From: Micrococcus sp. 2A | GTDB lineage: Bacteria; Actinomycetota; Actinomycetes; Actinomycetales; Micrococcaceae | DNA length: 64,000 bases | Reading direction: 5' to 3' | Assembly: GCF_039519235.1 (NCBI RefSeq) | Contig: NZ_CP154351.1 | Location: forward strand, 1-64,000 | Part shown: piece by piece, positions 23,091 through 31,081 of the stretch | How positions within the stretch are numbered: position 1 is the stretch's first letter | Layout: every line of letters begins with the position of its first letter | Notes under the pieces: generated by a model | What the model was told of the DNA's origin: nothing | Databases searched by the model: none | Seen by the model: only the letters and a program-made list of their open reading frames with translations | Position numbers and translations under genes: made by a program

Positions 23091-24532
23091 TCTGCGACCA
23101 CCGCTTCCATGATGCTCTTCATGCCCTCCACCACTGTCCGGTGTCCGAAACTCGTGTCCACGTCCTCGATGACGATCGTCACCGCGACCTGCGGGTCCTG
23201 CGCCGGCGCGAAGCCGGTGATCCATGAGTGCACGTTCTCACTGTCACCGATCTCCGCCGTGCCCGTCTTCGCCGCGATCCTCATCCTGTCCGAGGCCGCG
23301 CCCGTCGCGGTGCCGCTGCGGACGACCTCCTCCATCATCCCCGTGATCTGCCGCGCCACGTCCGCGTCCGTGCCTCGGCCGTGCTCCCGGGGGCTGAACT
23401 CCTCCACCGTGGTCAGGTCCGGGCGGCGCACAGCCCGCACCAGCTGCGGCTCCATCACCATCCCCTCGTTGGCGATGCCCGCGGCCACCATGGTCATCTG
23501 CAGGGCCGTGGCCTGCACGTCGCGCTGCCCGATGGCGGACTGCGCCAGGGACGCGTCGTCGAGGTCCTCGGGGAAGCGGGACGCGGCGATCGGCAGCGGC
23601 ATCGAGCCCTCCTCGTTGAAGCCGAAGCGCTCGGCGGTGTCGCGGATCGCGTCCTCCCCGAGCTCGACGGCGGCCATCGCGAAGGGGGTGTTGCAGGACT
23701 GGGCCATGATCGTGGTGAGCGTGGCCTTCTCGATGCCGTCGCACTGGCCGCCGTCGTAGTTGCCCATCTGCGCCGAGGTGCCGGGCAGAGTCCATCGCGC
23801 GGGGACGTCCAGGACGTCGTCCGGGGCGTAGTCGCCGGACTCCAGCATGGCGACGGCGTCGATCAGCTTGAACGTGGAGCCGGGGGAGACCGTCTGCTCG
23901 GACGGACGGTTGCGGTACGCGCTCGCGCCCGGGATCGCCTCGAGCGCGGACATGGCCTCCTGGGCCTTCGCACGCGTGTGGGAGGAGAGGGCATTGGAGT
24001 CGAAGCCCGGGCGGGAGGCCATCGCGAGGATCTCGCCCGTCTCGGGGTCCGTGACCACCACGGAGCCGCGCACGCCCTCGGGCAGCGCGGCGTAGGCGGC
24101 GCGCTGGGCCTCCGGGTCGATCGTGAGCTCCACCTGGTCGCCCTCCGCGGTGGCGCCCGTGATGATCTCCACGGCGCGGTCCATGAACTGCGAGGTGGGG
24201 GTGCCCGCGAGCTGCTCGTTCATGGCCTTCTCCAGGCCCTCCGTGCCGTACGTGAGCGAGTAGAAGCCGGTCAGCGGCGCATACAGCGCGGTGTCGTGGT
24301 AGACGCGCTGGTAGGTGAAGGCGTCGTCGGACTCCACGGACTCGGCGATCGGCTCGCCGTCCACCAGGATGGGCCCGCGTGGTGCGCCGAACTCCAGGAA
24401 GATCTGGCGCGAGTTCAGGGGGTTCTGCTTGAGCCGGTCCGCGGCCACCACCTGGATCACGGAGGCCGCTGCGGCCAGCACCAGGAACATGGCCACCATG
24501 ACCGTCCACGTGCGTCGGATCGCCTCGTTCAT
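23087..24532 (-). CDS. pbpA: Penicillin-binding protein, class B transpeptidase
   Basis: 481-aa peptidoglycan transpeptidase with an N-terminal membrane anchor (about 10-32), a dimerisation/linker domain and a transpeptidase domain. The catalytic motifs are SPGSTFKL (SxxK, near 222), QSCN (SxN, near 276) and AAKTGTAE (KTG, near 420). It follows the SEDS glycosyltransferase gene with a 4-bp ATGA overlap, so the pair forms a cognate polymerase-crosslinker unit, regulated by the kinases encoded downstream. Confidence 0.96.
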   Translation of the reverse strand: MNEAIRRTWTVMVAMFLVLAAAASVIQVVAADRLKQNPLNSRQIFLEFGAPRGPILVDGEPIAESVESDDAFTYQRVYHDTALYAPLTGFYSLTYGTEGLEKAMNEQLAGTPTSQFMDRAVEIITGATAEGDQVELTIDPEAQRAAYAALPEGVRGSVVVTDPETGEILAMASRPGFDSNALSSHTRAKAQEAMSALEAIPGASAYRNRPSEQTVSPGSTFKLIDAVAMLESGDYAPDDVLDVPARWTLPGTSAQMGNYDGGQCDGIEKATLTTIMAQSCNTPFAMAAVELGEDAIRDTAERFGFNEEGSMPLPIAASRFPEDLDDASLAQSAIGQRDVQATALQMTMVAAGIANEGMVMEPQLVRAVRRPDLTTVEEFSPREHGRGTDADVARQITGMMEEVVRSGTATGAASDRMRIAAKTGTAEIGDSENVHSWITGFAPAQDPQVAVTIVIEDVDTSFGHRTVVEGMKSIMEAVVAE

Positions 24533-25965
24533 CGCGGGCCACCCCCCGTGGAGGAGGAGCCGGAGGCGACGGCGGCGCGCGGCAGCTCCGCGCCCGGGTC
24601 GAGGTGGCCGGCGCCGGGGCCCGAGGCGTTCACCATGGCGTCCACCACGACGGGCCGGCGGGCCGCGTGCGAGATGCGCAGCACGAGGCCCACGATGATC
24701 CAGTTGGCCAGCAGGGACGAGCCGCCTGCGGCCAGGAACGGCGTGGTCAGGCCGGTGAGCGGCAGCACGAGGGTGACGCCGCCCATCACCACGAAGACCT
24801 GCCACGCCATGGTGAAGGCCAGGCCGGAGGCGAGCACCTTGCCGAACGCGTCCCGCACGCCGAGGGCCGCCCGCATCATGCGGGTGACGAGGAGCAGGTA
24901 GAGCACCAGCACGGCGGCCAGGCCCACGAAGCCGAGCTCCTCGCCGATGCTGGCGAGGATCATGTCCGAGAAGGACAGCGGCACCTGGGTGGGGTTGCCC
25001 GCTCCGAGGCCCGTGCCCATGAGGCCTCCGGAGGCCATGGCGAACAGGCCCTGGACCACCTGGTAGGAGCCGCCGAAGTCCCGGTGGTAGATCTCCGGGT
25101 CGAACGCGTGGAGCCAGATCTGGAAGCGGGCGGTCACGTGCGGCATGAACAGGAACGCCAGCACCGCGCCCGCGGCCACCAGGCCCAGGCCCAACAGGAT
25201 CCAGGAGAACCGCGAGGTGGCGATGTACAGCATGGCCATGAACATGCCGAAGAAGAGGAGCGCCGAGCCGAGGTCCCGCTGGAACACGAGCACGCCGAGC
25301 GCCACGAGCCAGGCCGCCACGAGCGGGCCGAGGTCGCGTACCCGGGGGAACGTCAGCGGGCCCACGCGCCGCCCGGCCAGCAGGATGAGGTCCCGGTTGG
25401 CGGAGAGGTACCCGGCGAAGAAGATGGCCAGCGTGATCTTGGCGATCTCGCCCGGCTGGAAGGTGCCGAAGCCGACGTTCACCCAGATGCGGGCGCCGTT
25501 GGCGCTCAGACCGAGGCCGGGCACGAGCGGCAGCACCAGGAGGAGGGCGGAGGCCGCCAGGAAGAGGTACGGCCAGCGGCGCAGCAGCCGGTGGTCCCGC
25601 ACCAGGAACACCAGGGCCGTGGCCACCGCGACGGCGAGGACGGACCACATCAGCTGCGAGTCGGCGCTGGCCCCGCGCGTGTCCTCGCTGAGCCGGCGGA
25701 TCACGGCGATGCCCAGGCCGTTGAGCAGCGCGGCGATCGGCAGGATGAAGGGGTCCGCGTAGCGCGCGCGCAGGCGCAGCACGACGTGCATCACGAGGGT
25801 GGCCGCGGCGAAGACCCCGAGGGGCACGAGGTCCGTGCGGGTCACGGTGCCGCCCGCGCCCAGGATGCCCAGCAGGTCCGCGCCGACGGCCACGGCCAGG
25901 GCGAAGACCAGCAGGATCAGCTCGGTGGTGCGGCGCGGCCGCGGCGGGGAGATGACGTCGGGCAT
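24529..25965 (-). CDS. rodA: SEDS peptidoglycan glycosyltransferase (RodA/FtsW family)
   Basis: 478-aa polytopic protein with about ten membrane helices that polymerises lipid II. Family motifs seen are FQPGEIAKI, QRDLGSALLFF and the C-terminal GEELGFVGLAAVLVLY. The ATG overlaps the pstP stop by one base and the gene overlaps pbpA by 4 bp. In mycobacteria this locus encodes RodA; FtsW is normally in the dcw cluster. Confidence 0.96.
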   Translation of the reverse strand: MPDVISPPRPRRTTELILLVFALAVAVGADLLGILGAGGTVTRTDLVPLGVFAAATLVMHVVLRLRARYADPFILPIAALLNGLGIAVIRRLSEDTRGASADSQLMWSVLAVAVATALVFLVRDHRLLRRWPYLFLAASALLLVLPLVPGLGLSANGARIWVNVGFGTFQPGEIAKITLAIFFAGYLSANRDLILLAGRRVGPLTFPRVRDLGPLVAAWLVALGVLVFQRDLGSALLFFGMFMAMLYIATSRFSWILLGLGLVAAGAVLAFLFMPHVTARFQIWLHAFDPEIYHRDFGGSYQVVQGLFAMASGGLMGTGLGAGNPTQVPLSFSDMILASIGEELGFVGLAAVLVLYLLLVTRMMRAALGVRDAFGKVLASGLAFTMAWQVFVVMGGVTLVLPLTGLTTPFLAAGGSSLLANWIIVGLVLRISHAARRPVVVDAMVNASGPGAGHLDPGAELPRAAVASGSSSTGGGPR

Positions 25966-27533
25966 CAGCGCTCGCCTCCTTCCGGGGTCTCACCCGTGGG
26001 CGCGGGGGCGCCGGGGGCGAGGGACTCGCTCAGCTCGGTCACGATCTGCTCGGCGTGGCCGAGGTCACGGGCCGCCATGCCGGAGCGGACGCGCTCCTGG
26101 GCGTACGAGGGGAGGCCGTCCACGGACAGGTCGGTCCGCCGGTCCACATGGGAGAGGTCGAGCGGGCCCAGGTGCTGGGGGACGCCGCGGTACACGGCCA
26201 CCTGCCCGGCGTCCTCGCCCACGTAGTACTGGGTCTGGGTCCACAGGTAGCCCCACAGCGCCACGGCGGCGAGGAGGAGGGCCAGCAGGGTGGTGAACAC
26301 GGGGATGAACCAGCCGCGGCGGTACTGCGTCGGCTTCCCGTCGCGCCTGCGGCGGCTGCCGTCGTCGGCGCCGTCCGCCGGGGACTGCGCGGTCGCGGAG
26401 CCCTCCGGGGTCCCGACGGCGCCCGCCGCCGGGGTGTCCGAGGCGGACGCGGCCTCCACCTCCCCGGGGGTCCCGGGACGGCCGGACGGGCCGACGGCGG
26501 AGTCGAGCGGCGCGGGGGTGACGGACTCGCCGCCGCTCGTGAGGAGCGCGGCCGTCCGGCGGGGACGGTTCTCCGGGGCGGGCGTCTCGCCGAGCAGGGC
26601 GGCCGCGCGGCGGCGGGTGGAGCTGCGGGTGACCACGGGGATGCGGTCGGTCTTCACCGCGGAGGAGGCGGCGCCCACGATCAGGTGGGGCCGCGCCGCG
26701 AGGTCCTCGCGCAGCAGGCGCCCGGACACCGCGCCGGCCTCCGGCGCCTGGGCCACGGCCAGGGCGTCCTCCGAGAGGTGCACCTCCGGCGGAGGGGCGA
26801 GCTCCTCGGGCGTGCCCTCCGCGACCTCGAACACCACGATGGTGACGTTGTCCGGGGCGCCGCCCTTGAGGGTGAGGTCCACCAGGTTGTCCACCACGGT
26901 GTTGAGGGCCTCGCCCTCGGCCAGCTCCTGGTGGATGCGCTCCACCGTGACCACGTCCGTGAGTCCGTCGGAGCAGAGCAGCCAGCGCTCGCCGGCCGCC
27001 ACGGGCACGTCGAACACGTCGAGCTCGGGGGAGGCGTCCACGTCCCCCAGCACCCGCATGAGGACGTTCTTGTTGGGGTGGAACTGCGCCTCGGCAGCCT
27101 CCAGGCGGCCCTCGTCCACGAGCTTCTGCACGAACGTGTGATCGCGCGTGACCTGGGAGAACGCGCCGTCGGCGAGGCGGTAGGCCCGCGAGTCGCCGAT
27201 GTGCGCCATGTGCAGCGTCTCGCCGGCAAGGAGCGCGGCGGTGCAGGTGGTCCCCATGCCGGCCAGCTTGGGGTTGGCGTGCACGAGCTCGTTGAGGATC
27301 AGGTTCGCGTTCTGGATCTCGTCCGGCAGGACCGTGCCCGGGTCCTTGTAGCCGACGTCGTCCAGCGGGGCCAGGTCCAGCACCGTGGAGGCGCTCGCGA
27401 CGTCGCCGCCCACGTGCCCGCCCATGCCGTCCGCGAGCACCGCCAGGTGACGGCCCACGTAGGCGGAGTCGTCGTTCTTGGAGCGCACGCGTCCCACGTC
27501 GGACCGAGCGGCGAAGCGGAGGACGAGGGTCAT
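25965..27533 (-). CDS. pstP: PP2C-type Ser/Thr phosphatase PstP
   Basis: 522-aa phosphatase that dephosphorylates PknA/PknB targets. The catalytic PPM domain (about 1-240) contains RVRSKNDDS, LADGMGGHVGGD, AHIGDSRAY, LLCSDGLTD and GGAPDNVT, giving the metal-binding aspartates. A long Pro/Ala/Ser linker, one membrane helix (about 425-447) and a small extracellular domain follow, matching mycobacterial PstP. Start is 4 nt downstream of the fhaB stop. Confidence 0.96.
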   Translation of the reverse strand: MTLVLRFAARSDVGRVRSKNDDSAYVGRHLAVLADGMGGHVGGDVASASTVLDLAPLDDVGYKDPGTVLPDEIQNANLILNELVHANPKLAGMGTTCTAALLAGETLHMAHIGDSRAYRLADGAFSQVTRDHTFVQKLVDEGRLEAAEAQFHPNKNVLMRVLGDVDASPELDVFDVPVAAGERWLLCSDGLTDVVTVERIHQELAEGEALNTVVDNLVDLTLKGGAPDNVTIVVFEVAEGTPEELAPPPEVHLSEDALAVAQAPEAGAVSGRLLREDLAARPHLIVGAASSAVKTDRIPVVTRSSTRRRAAALLGETPAPENRPRRTAALLTSGGESVTPAPLDSAVGPSGRPGTPGEVEAASASDTPAAGAVGTPEGSATAQSPADGADDGSRRRRDGKPTQYRRGWFIPVFTTLLALLLAAVALWGYLWTQTQYYVGEDAGQVAVYRGVPQHLGPLDLSHVDRRTDLSVDGLPSYAQERVRSGMAARDLGHAEQIVTELSESLAPGAPAPTGETPEGGER

Positions 27534-27537
27534 CGGA

Positions 27538-28128
27538 TCAGGCCTCGAGCCTCATGACGGTCTTGCCGATGCGGATCACCGATTCCGGGCCCACGGGCAG
27601 GGCGCGGGTCACGGGCGCGCCGTCCACGGCGGTGCCGTTGGTGGAGCCCAGGTCCTCGAGGAACCAGCGGGTGCCCTGCGGGAAGAGCCGTGCGTGGCGG
27701 CCGGAGGCGTAGTCGTCCACGAGGACCAGGCCTGCGTCCTGCGCGCGCCCCATGAGCAGCGGGCGGCCGTCCAGCTCCACCGTGCGGCCCGCGAGCGGGC
27801 CCTCCACGACGCGCAGGGTGCGGGCCAGGCGCGGGGCGGGGAGGGTGGGGGCGCTCGCGGCGGCGGGCGCGGCGTGTGCGGGGGACGACGACGGCGCCGC
27901 GGGCGAGGACCCGGCCGCGGAGGCTCCGGCGGTGGCCGGGACGGGGCCGGCGGCCACCCGGGCGACGGGGGCCTGGACCTCGGCGTCGCGCCGGGCCTGC
28001 TCGAAGCGGGTCTTGTTGCGTCGGCCCACCACGAGGTCTCGTCCCTGGGAGAGGACGATCGAGATGATCAGGATCCACAGGGCCAGCAGGAGGCCGAGGC
28101 GCAGCACGGCGATGGCGAGCTCGTTCAT
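27538..28128 (-). CDS. fhaB: FHA-domain protein FhaB
   Basis: 196-aa protein with an N-terminal membrane helix (about 8-28, LRLGLLLALWILIISIVL), an Ala-rich linker and a C-terminal FHA domain (about 110-190). The FHA domain holds MGRAQDAGLVL, ASGRHARLF and LGSTNGTAVDG, the phosphothreonine-reading loops. FhaB/FipA in mycobacteria links kinase signalling to division. Its ATG overlaps the fhaA stop by 4 bp. Confidence 0.95.
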   Translation of the reverse strand: MNELAIAVLRLGLLLALWILIISIVLSQGRDLVVGRRNKTRFEQARRDAEVQAPVARVAAGPVPATAGASAAGSSPAAPSSSPAHAAPAAASAPTLPAPRLARTLRVVEGPLAGRTVELDGRPLLMGRAQDAGLVLVDDYASGRHARLFPQGTRWFLEDLGSTNGTAVDGAPVTRALPVGPESVIRIGKTVMRLEA

Positions 28129-28961
28129 GCCCGGGTCCCTCCGGTCGGCGCGGCGGCGTGGAAGACCAGCTCGGTCTGGCCCACGGTGATCCGATCACCC
28201 TCGCGCAGGGTGGTGGAGCCGTCGACGCGACGGCCGTTGACGAGCACGCCGTTGCGGCTGCCCAGGTCGATGAGGGTGACCGTGGCGCCCACCCGCACGA
28301 GGCGTGCGTGCTCGCGGGAGACCGAGGTGTCCGGCACCACGAGATCGGCGCGCTCGGCGGACCGGCCCAGCACCACGTCCGTGGTGTCGATGCGGTGGTG
28401 GACGCCGTCCAGCTCGAGTGCGGGAACGCGGGGCCGGGCCGGCTCGCGGGGCAGGACCACGGTGGGCTGGACGGCCGGCGCAGCGGCTCGGCGCGGGGCC
28501 GGCCGGCGTGCGGGCTGCGGTGCTGCCGGTGCCGGCGGCGGTGCGGGGGCAGTCGGCGCCGGAGCGGCGGGGGAGGAGGAGCTCGAGGAGCCGTCGTCGA
28601 GGTGCGAGACGACGCGCAGGCTGCCGGGGCGGACCGCCTCGTCCGCGTGGAAGGCCACGCGCACCGCGCCGGGGAGGCCGTACCCCTGGGTCTCGGCGTG
28701 GCGGATGACCTCGTCGCAGAGCTGGCTCGCCAGGGGGCTGCCCCACGCGCGGGCACGCTCGAAGTCCGCGGGGGAGAAGTGGACCACGAAGTCGTTGGGC
28801 GCCACCGTATGGCCCTCCGACAGGGCGAAGGACTCGTCGTCCATCGCGTGCCGCAGCGCCGTGGCGATCTCCACCGGCTTCACCGAGCGTGAGCCGCCCG
28901 CGGAGAACGCGGAGCGCACGGCCTTCTCCAGGCCGTGTTCGAGGTTGTCCAGAAGTCCCAC
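28125..28961 (-). CDS. fhaA: DUF3662/FHA-domain protein FhaA
   Basis: 278-aa protein with an N-terminal DUF3662 domain (about 1-125, beginning MGLLDNLEHGLEKAV), an Ala/Pro-rich linker and a C-terminal FHA domain (about 190-265) with LGRSAERADLVV, SREHARLV and LGSRNGVLVNG. In mycobacteria FhaA binds phosphorylated partners, including a lipid II flippase regulator. GTG start with AAAGGGG upstream. First gene of the seven-gene run, behind the TACTAT promoter element. Confidence 0.95.
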   Translation of the reverse strand: MGLLDNLEHGLEKAVRSAFSAGGSRSVKPVEIATALRHAMDDESFALSEGHTVAPNDFVVHFSPADFERARAWGSPLASQLCDEVIRHAETQGYGLPGAVRVAFHADEAVRPGSLRVVSHLDDGSSSSSSPAAPAPTAPAPPPAPAAPQPARRPAPRRAAAPAVQPTVVLPREPARPRVPALELDGVHHRIDTTDVVLGRSAERADLVVPDTSVSREHARLVRVGATVTLIDLGSRNGVLVNGRRVDGSTTLREGDRITVGQTELVFHAAAPTGGTRA

Positions 28962-28994
28962 CGATGGGGCCCCTTTCCACAGTCGTCGCCTCCG

Positions 28995-29000
28995 ATAGTA
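28995..29000 (-). promoter_or_regulatory. Predicted -10 element of the fhaA-pknB operon
   Basis: TACTAT on the minus strand, 33 nt upstream of the fhaA GTG, is the best -10 match in the region. No clear -35 was found. Confidence 0.5.
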
Positions 29001-29025
29001 CGGGGCCGGACCGTGGCGAGAGGAT

Positions 29026-29055
29026 TTGCGGGGTGGCCGGGCGTGCGGGTAGAGT
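29026..29055 (+). promoter_or_regulatory. tRNA-Leu promoter
   Basis: TTGCGG (29026-29031), an 18-nt spacer and TAGAGT (29050-29055). It is built like the tRNA-Ile promoter and diverges from the fhaA promoter. Confidence 0.65.
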
Positions 29056-29113
29056 ATCTCTCGCTGCCTGCGGCGGTTGGTGTGAAAAGCGGATCACGAG
29101 CAGGAAGTCACTC

Positions 29114-29197
29114 GCGCGAGTGGCGGAATAGGTAGACGCGCTGGCTTCAGGTGCCAGTGTTCGAAAGGACGTGGGGGTTCAAGTCCCCCCTCGCGCA
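29114..29197 (+). tRNA. tRNA-Leu (anticodon CAG)
   Basis: 84-nt type II tRNA with a long variable arm. Acceptor GCGCGAG pairs with CTCGCGC, and A is the discriminator. Anticodon stem CTGGC/GCCAG has loop TTCAGGT, giving CAG. T-arm GGGGGTTCAAGTCCCCC. No CCA is encoded. Confidence 0.96.
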
Positions 29198-29223
29198 CAG
29201 CGGGCCGGACACCGGCCGCACGG

Positions 29224-29261
29224 AAGGACCCGGGAACCTCGGAAGAGGATCTCGGGTCCTT
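29224..29261 (+). terminator. tRNA-Leu terminator
   Basis: AAGGACCCG (29224-29232) pairs with CGGGTCCTT (29253-29261) and is followed by a short TTTCTG stretch. Confidence 0.75.
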
Positions 29262-29306
29262 TCTGCATGTCCGGGCAGGGGCGTGCTCGTGCCCACGCTC
29301 AGGGAG

Positions 29307-29507
29307 TCAGGCGGACCGGGAGTGGTCCGTCAATCTGTACCCGATCGCGTACTCGGCGTAGAGAACACGGCGCGGGAAGAGGCAGCTCACCTCGTCGGAG
29401 AACGCTGCCGCCGCCGAGCGGGATTCGAAGACGCCCAAGACGGTGTTGTCCGGCGTCTCATCCTGGAGGACGATCCAGACACTCGGGCGGTCCTTTTCTG
29501 AATTCAT
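29307..29507 (-). CDS. Small hypothetical protein
   Basis: 66-aa ORF beginning MNSEKDRPSVWIVLQDE. It contains an acidic beta-like N-terminal half and an FESRSAAAAFSDEV helix, an arrangement reminiscent of short proteins with a YSS-x3-A-x2-A pattern (weak resemblance only). Codon use is less GC-biased than its neighbours (AAT, TCA, GAA, AAG, TTT). It lies 22 bp downstream of the HNH lipoprotein gene on the same strand and close to the 3' end of tRNA-Leu. GGAG is 14 nt upstream, a poor spacing; an upstream in-frame GTG is also possible. Function unknown. Confidence 0.5.
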   Translation of the reverse strand: MNSEKDRPSVWIVLQDETPDNTVLGVFESRSAAAAFSDEVSCLFPRRVLYAEYAIGYRLTDHSRSA

Positions 29508-29529
29508 GTGGTGATCATGCACTCCAGCC

Positions 29530-30693
29530 TCACTCGCAGACGACCCCGTCATCGTCGCCGTCGCGGTACCAGGCGTACTCGGGGTCCGAGCCGGACGCGT
29601 AGGGGCCGTACCCGGCGTCCTTGGCCTTCTTGCAGCTGCTGAAGTGCGGGTCCGTCGCGGATTCCTCGGCTTCAGCCTCATCCGGTTCGGCCGCCTCGGG
29701 CTCGGTGGTCGCCAGCCGGGGCGCGGCCTTGGTCGGTGCGGGTTTCGGGGCGGGAGCGGGCGCCGCGCTGCTCCTCACGGGCTCCGGCGCCGCCTGCGGT
29801 TCGCTCATCGCCCCCGGCGACGCGCCGCCGTCGGGAAGCTCCTGGTCCGGGCAGGACTCGAGTACGCGTTCCATCGCGCCCTTCTCCCCGTCGGTGACCC
29901 ACAGCGTGTAGGTCATCTTCACCGCGATCTGCCGCGCCACGTAGGGGCACCGCGCCGCGCTCCGCGGCGGCAGCCACGAGGCGGCGTCGGCGTCGGACTT
30001 CTTCTGGTTGGACGGGCCGTCCACGGCCAGCAGGTTCAGCGGGTCGTTGGCCAGGGCCGTCCGCTGGGCCTCGGAGAGCCCCTGGGCGCCCTTCTGCCAC
30101 GCGTCCGAGAGCGCCACGACGTGGTCGATCTGCACCGCCTCCGACGTCCCCTGCCCGCGCGTGAAGTGGATCTGGGTGCCCGTGTACGGGTCCTCGAGGA
30201 CACCCGTGAGCACGACGCAGTCCCGCGTGCCCGGCTTGAAGGTCTCGTCCACGAGGTCACGGGCAAGGACGTCGTTGCGCGTGTCGCAGCCGTTGTGGTC
30301 CGTGTCCGTCCACGCCGGGCCGAACTCCGCGCGGTCGTAGCCCGTCTTGGGCGCGCGGCCCTTCACCTCCAGCCGCTCCAGGGCCGCGAGGGCGCTCCCG
30401 GATCGGGCCTGCCCCTGGGCCTCCGGCGCGGACGACGACGTCGGCGCGGGCTCGGGAGGGATCGTCGCCTCGGGCGTCGCGGACCCCGACGGCGGCACGG
30501 CCGTCGTCGTAGGGCTGGAGGCCGCCTCGGGTGCGGGCAGCGTGGGTTCGGCCGCCCGGGTGACGGACGCGGCCGCCCGGCTCGGGTCCGGCGTCGGCGT
30601 GGAGGTGGTGCTGTCCGGGGGGACGCAGCCGGACGCGAGGAGCGCGAGGGCGGCCGTGAGTGCGGCGAGGGCGCGGGAGCGGGGGAGGGGCAT
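29530..30693 (-). CDS. Secreted lipoprotein with HNH nuclease and excalibur domains
   Basis: 387-aa protein. Start MPLPRSRALAALTAALALLASGC gives a lipoprotein signal with lipobox LASGC (Cys near 23), followed by a Pro/Thr/Ser/Ala linker. A DUF1524-type HNH nuclease domain (about 90-250) has IDHVVALSDAW and DPLNLLAVDGPSNQKKSDADA. After a second Ala/Pro linker, a C-terminal excalibur calcium-binding motif has CKKAKDAGYGPY and DGDDDGVVCE. It is probably an extracellular, surface-anchored nuclease. ATG 30693 is chosen over an upstream ATG in the same frame because it places the signal peptide at the N-terminus. Confidence 0.88.
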   Translation of the reverse strand: MPLPRSRALAALTAALALLASGCVPPDSTTSTPTPDPSRAAASVTRAAEPTLPAPEAASSPTTTAVPPSGSATPEATIPPEPAPTSSSAPEAQGQARSGSALAALERLEVKGRAPKTGYDRAEFGPAWTDTDHNGCDTRNDVLARDLVDETFKPGTRDCVVLTGVLEDPYTGTQIHFTRGQGTSEAVQIDHVVALSDAWQKGAQGLSEAQRTALANDPLNLLAVDGPSNQKKSDADAASWLPPRSAARCPYVARQIAVKMTYTLWVTDGEKGAMERVLESCPDQELPDGGASPGAMSEPQAAPEPVRSSAAPAPAPKPAPTKAAPRLATTEPEAAEPDEAEAEESATDPHFSSCKKAKDAGYGPYASGSDPEYAWYRDGDDDGVVCE

Positions 30694-31081
30694 GCGAAGG
30701 GTCCGGTCTGTCCCCAGGCGGACGGCTGTCCCGCGGTCGGCCCTCCTGGGTGCGGGCGGCCGCGGGGGCACCTCGGGGTCAGCGGGACGATCCGGCGCGG
30801 GTGCGGGGGCCGGATCGGGGAAGGAGAGTGTTCCACCCTATCGGCGGGGGTCGTCCCCCCATGTCAGGGGCGGGTCCGGCGCGTGTCGTGGGGTGTGACG
30901 CGGGCCGCCGTTGCCCGTCCCTGGGGTGTGGCGCCTCCGGCGACTACGCTGGCCGGGTGCCCGCTGACCGTCCACCTGACGGCGCGGGCGTGAATCCGTC
31001 CGGACCGGCCTCCCCACTGACGTGGACGCCCGCTCAGGTCCGGCCGGTGACCACCCCATCACCGACCAAGGACGTTCAACG
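30694..31081. other. Divergent intergenic region upstream of gdhA
   Basis: 388 bp between the HNH lipoprotein and glutamate dehydrogenase genes. TACGCT at 30945-30950 could be a -10 for gdhA, giving a leader of about 125 nt. A short GGGGGTCGTCCCCCC hairpin lies near 30846. No protein-coding or RNA gene was recognised. Confidence 0.4.

Noticed and set aside
19608..23759. 1383-codon open frame on the plus strand
   Set aside because: It is antisense to pknB, pknA and pbpA. Composition is His/Gly/Arg/Ala-biased with no domain, a typical artefact of high-GC genes on the other strand.
29198..29530. Integrated element at tRNA-Leu
   Set aside because: No integrase, no duplicated tRNA 3' end and no direct repeats were found; only one small atypical ORF is present.
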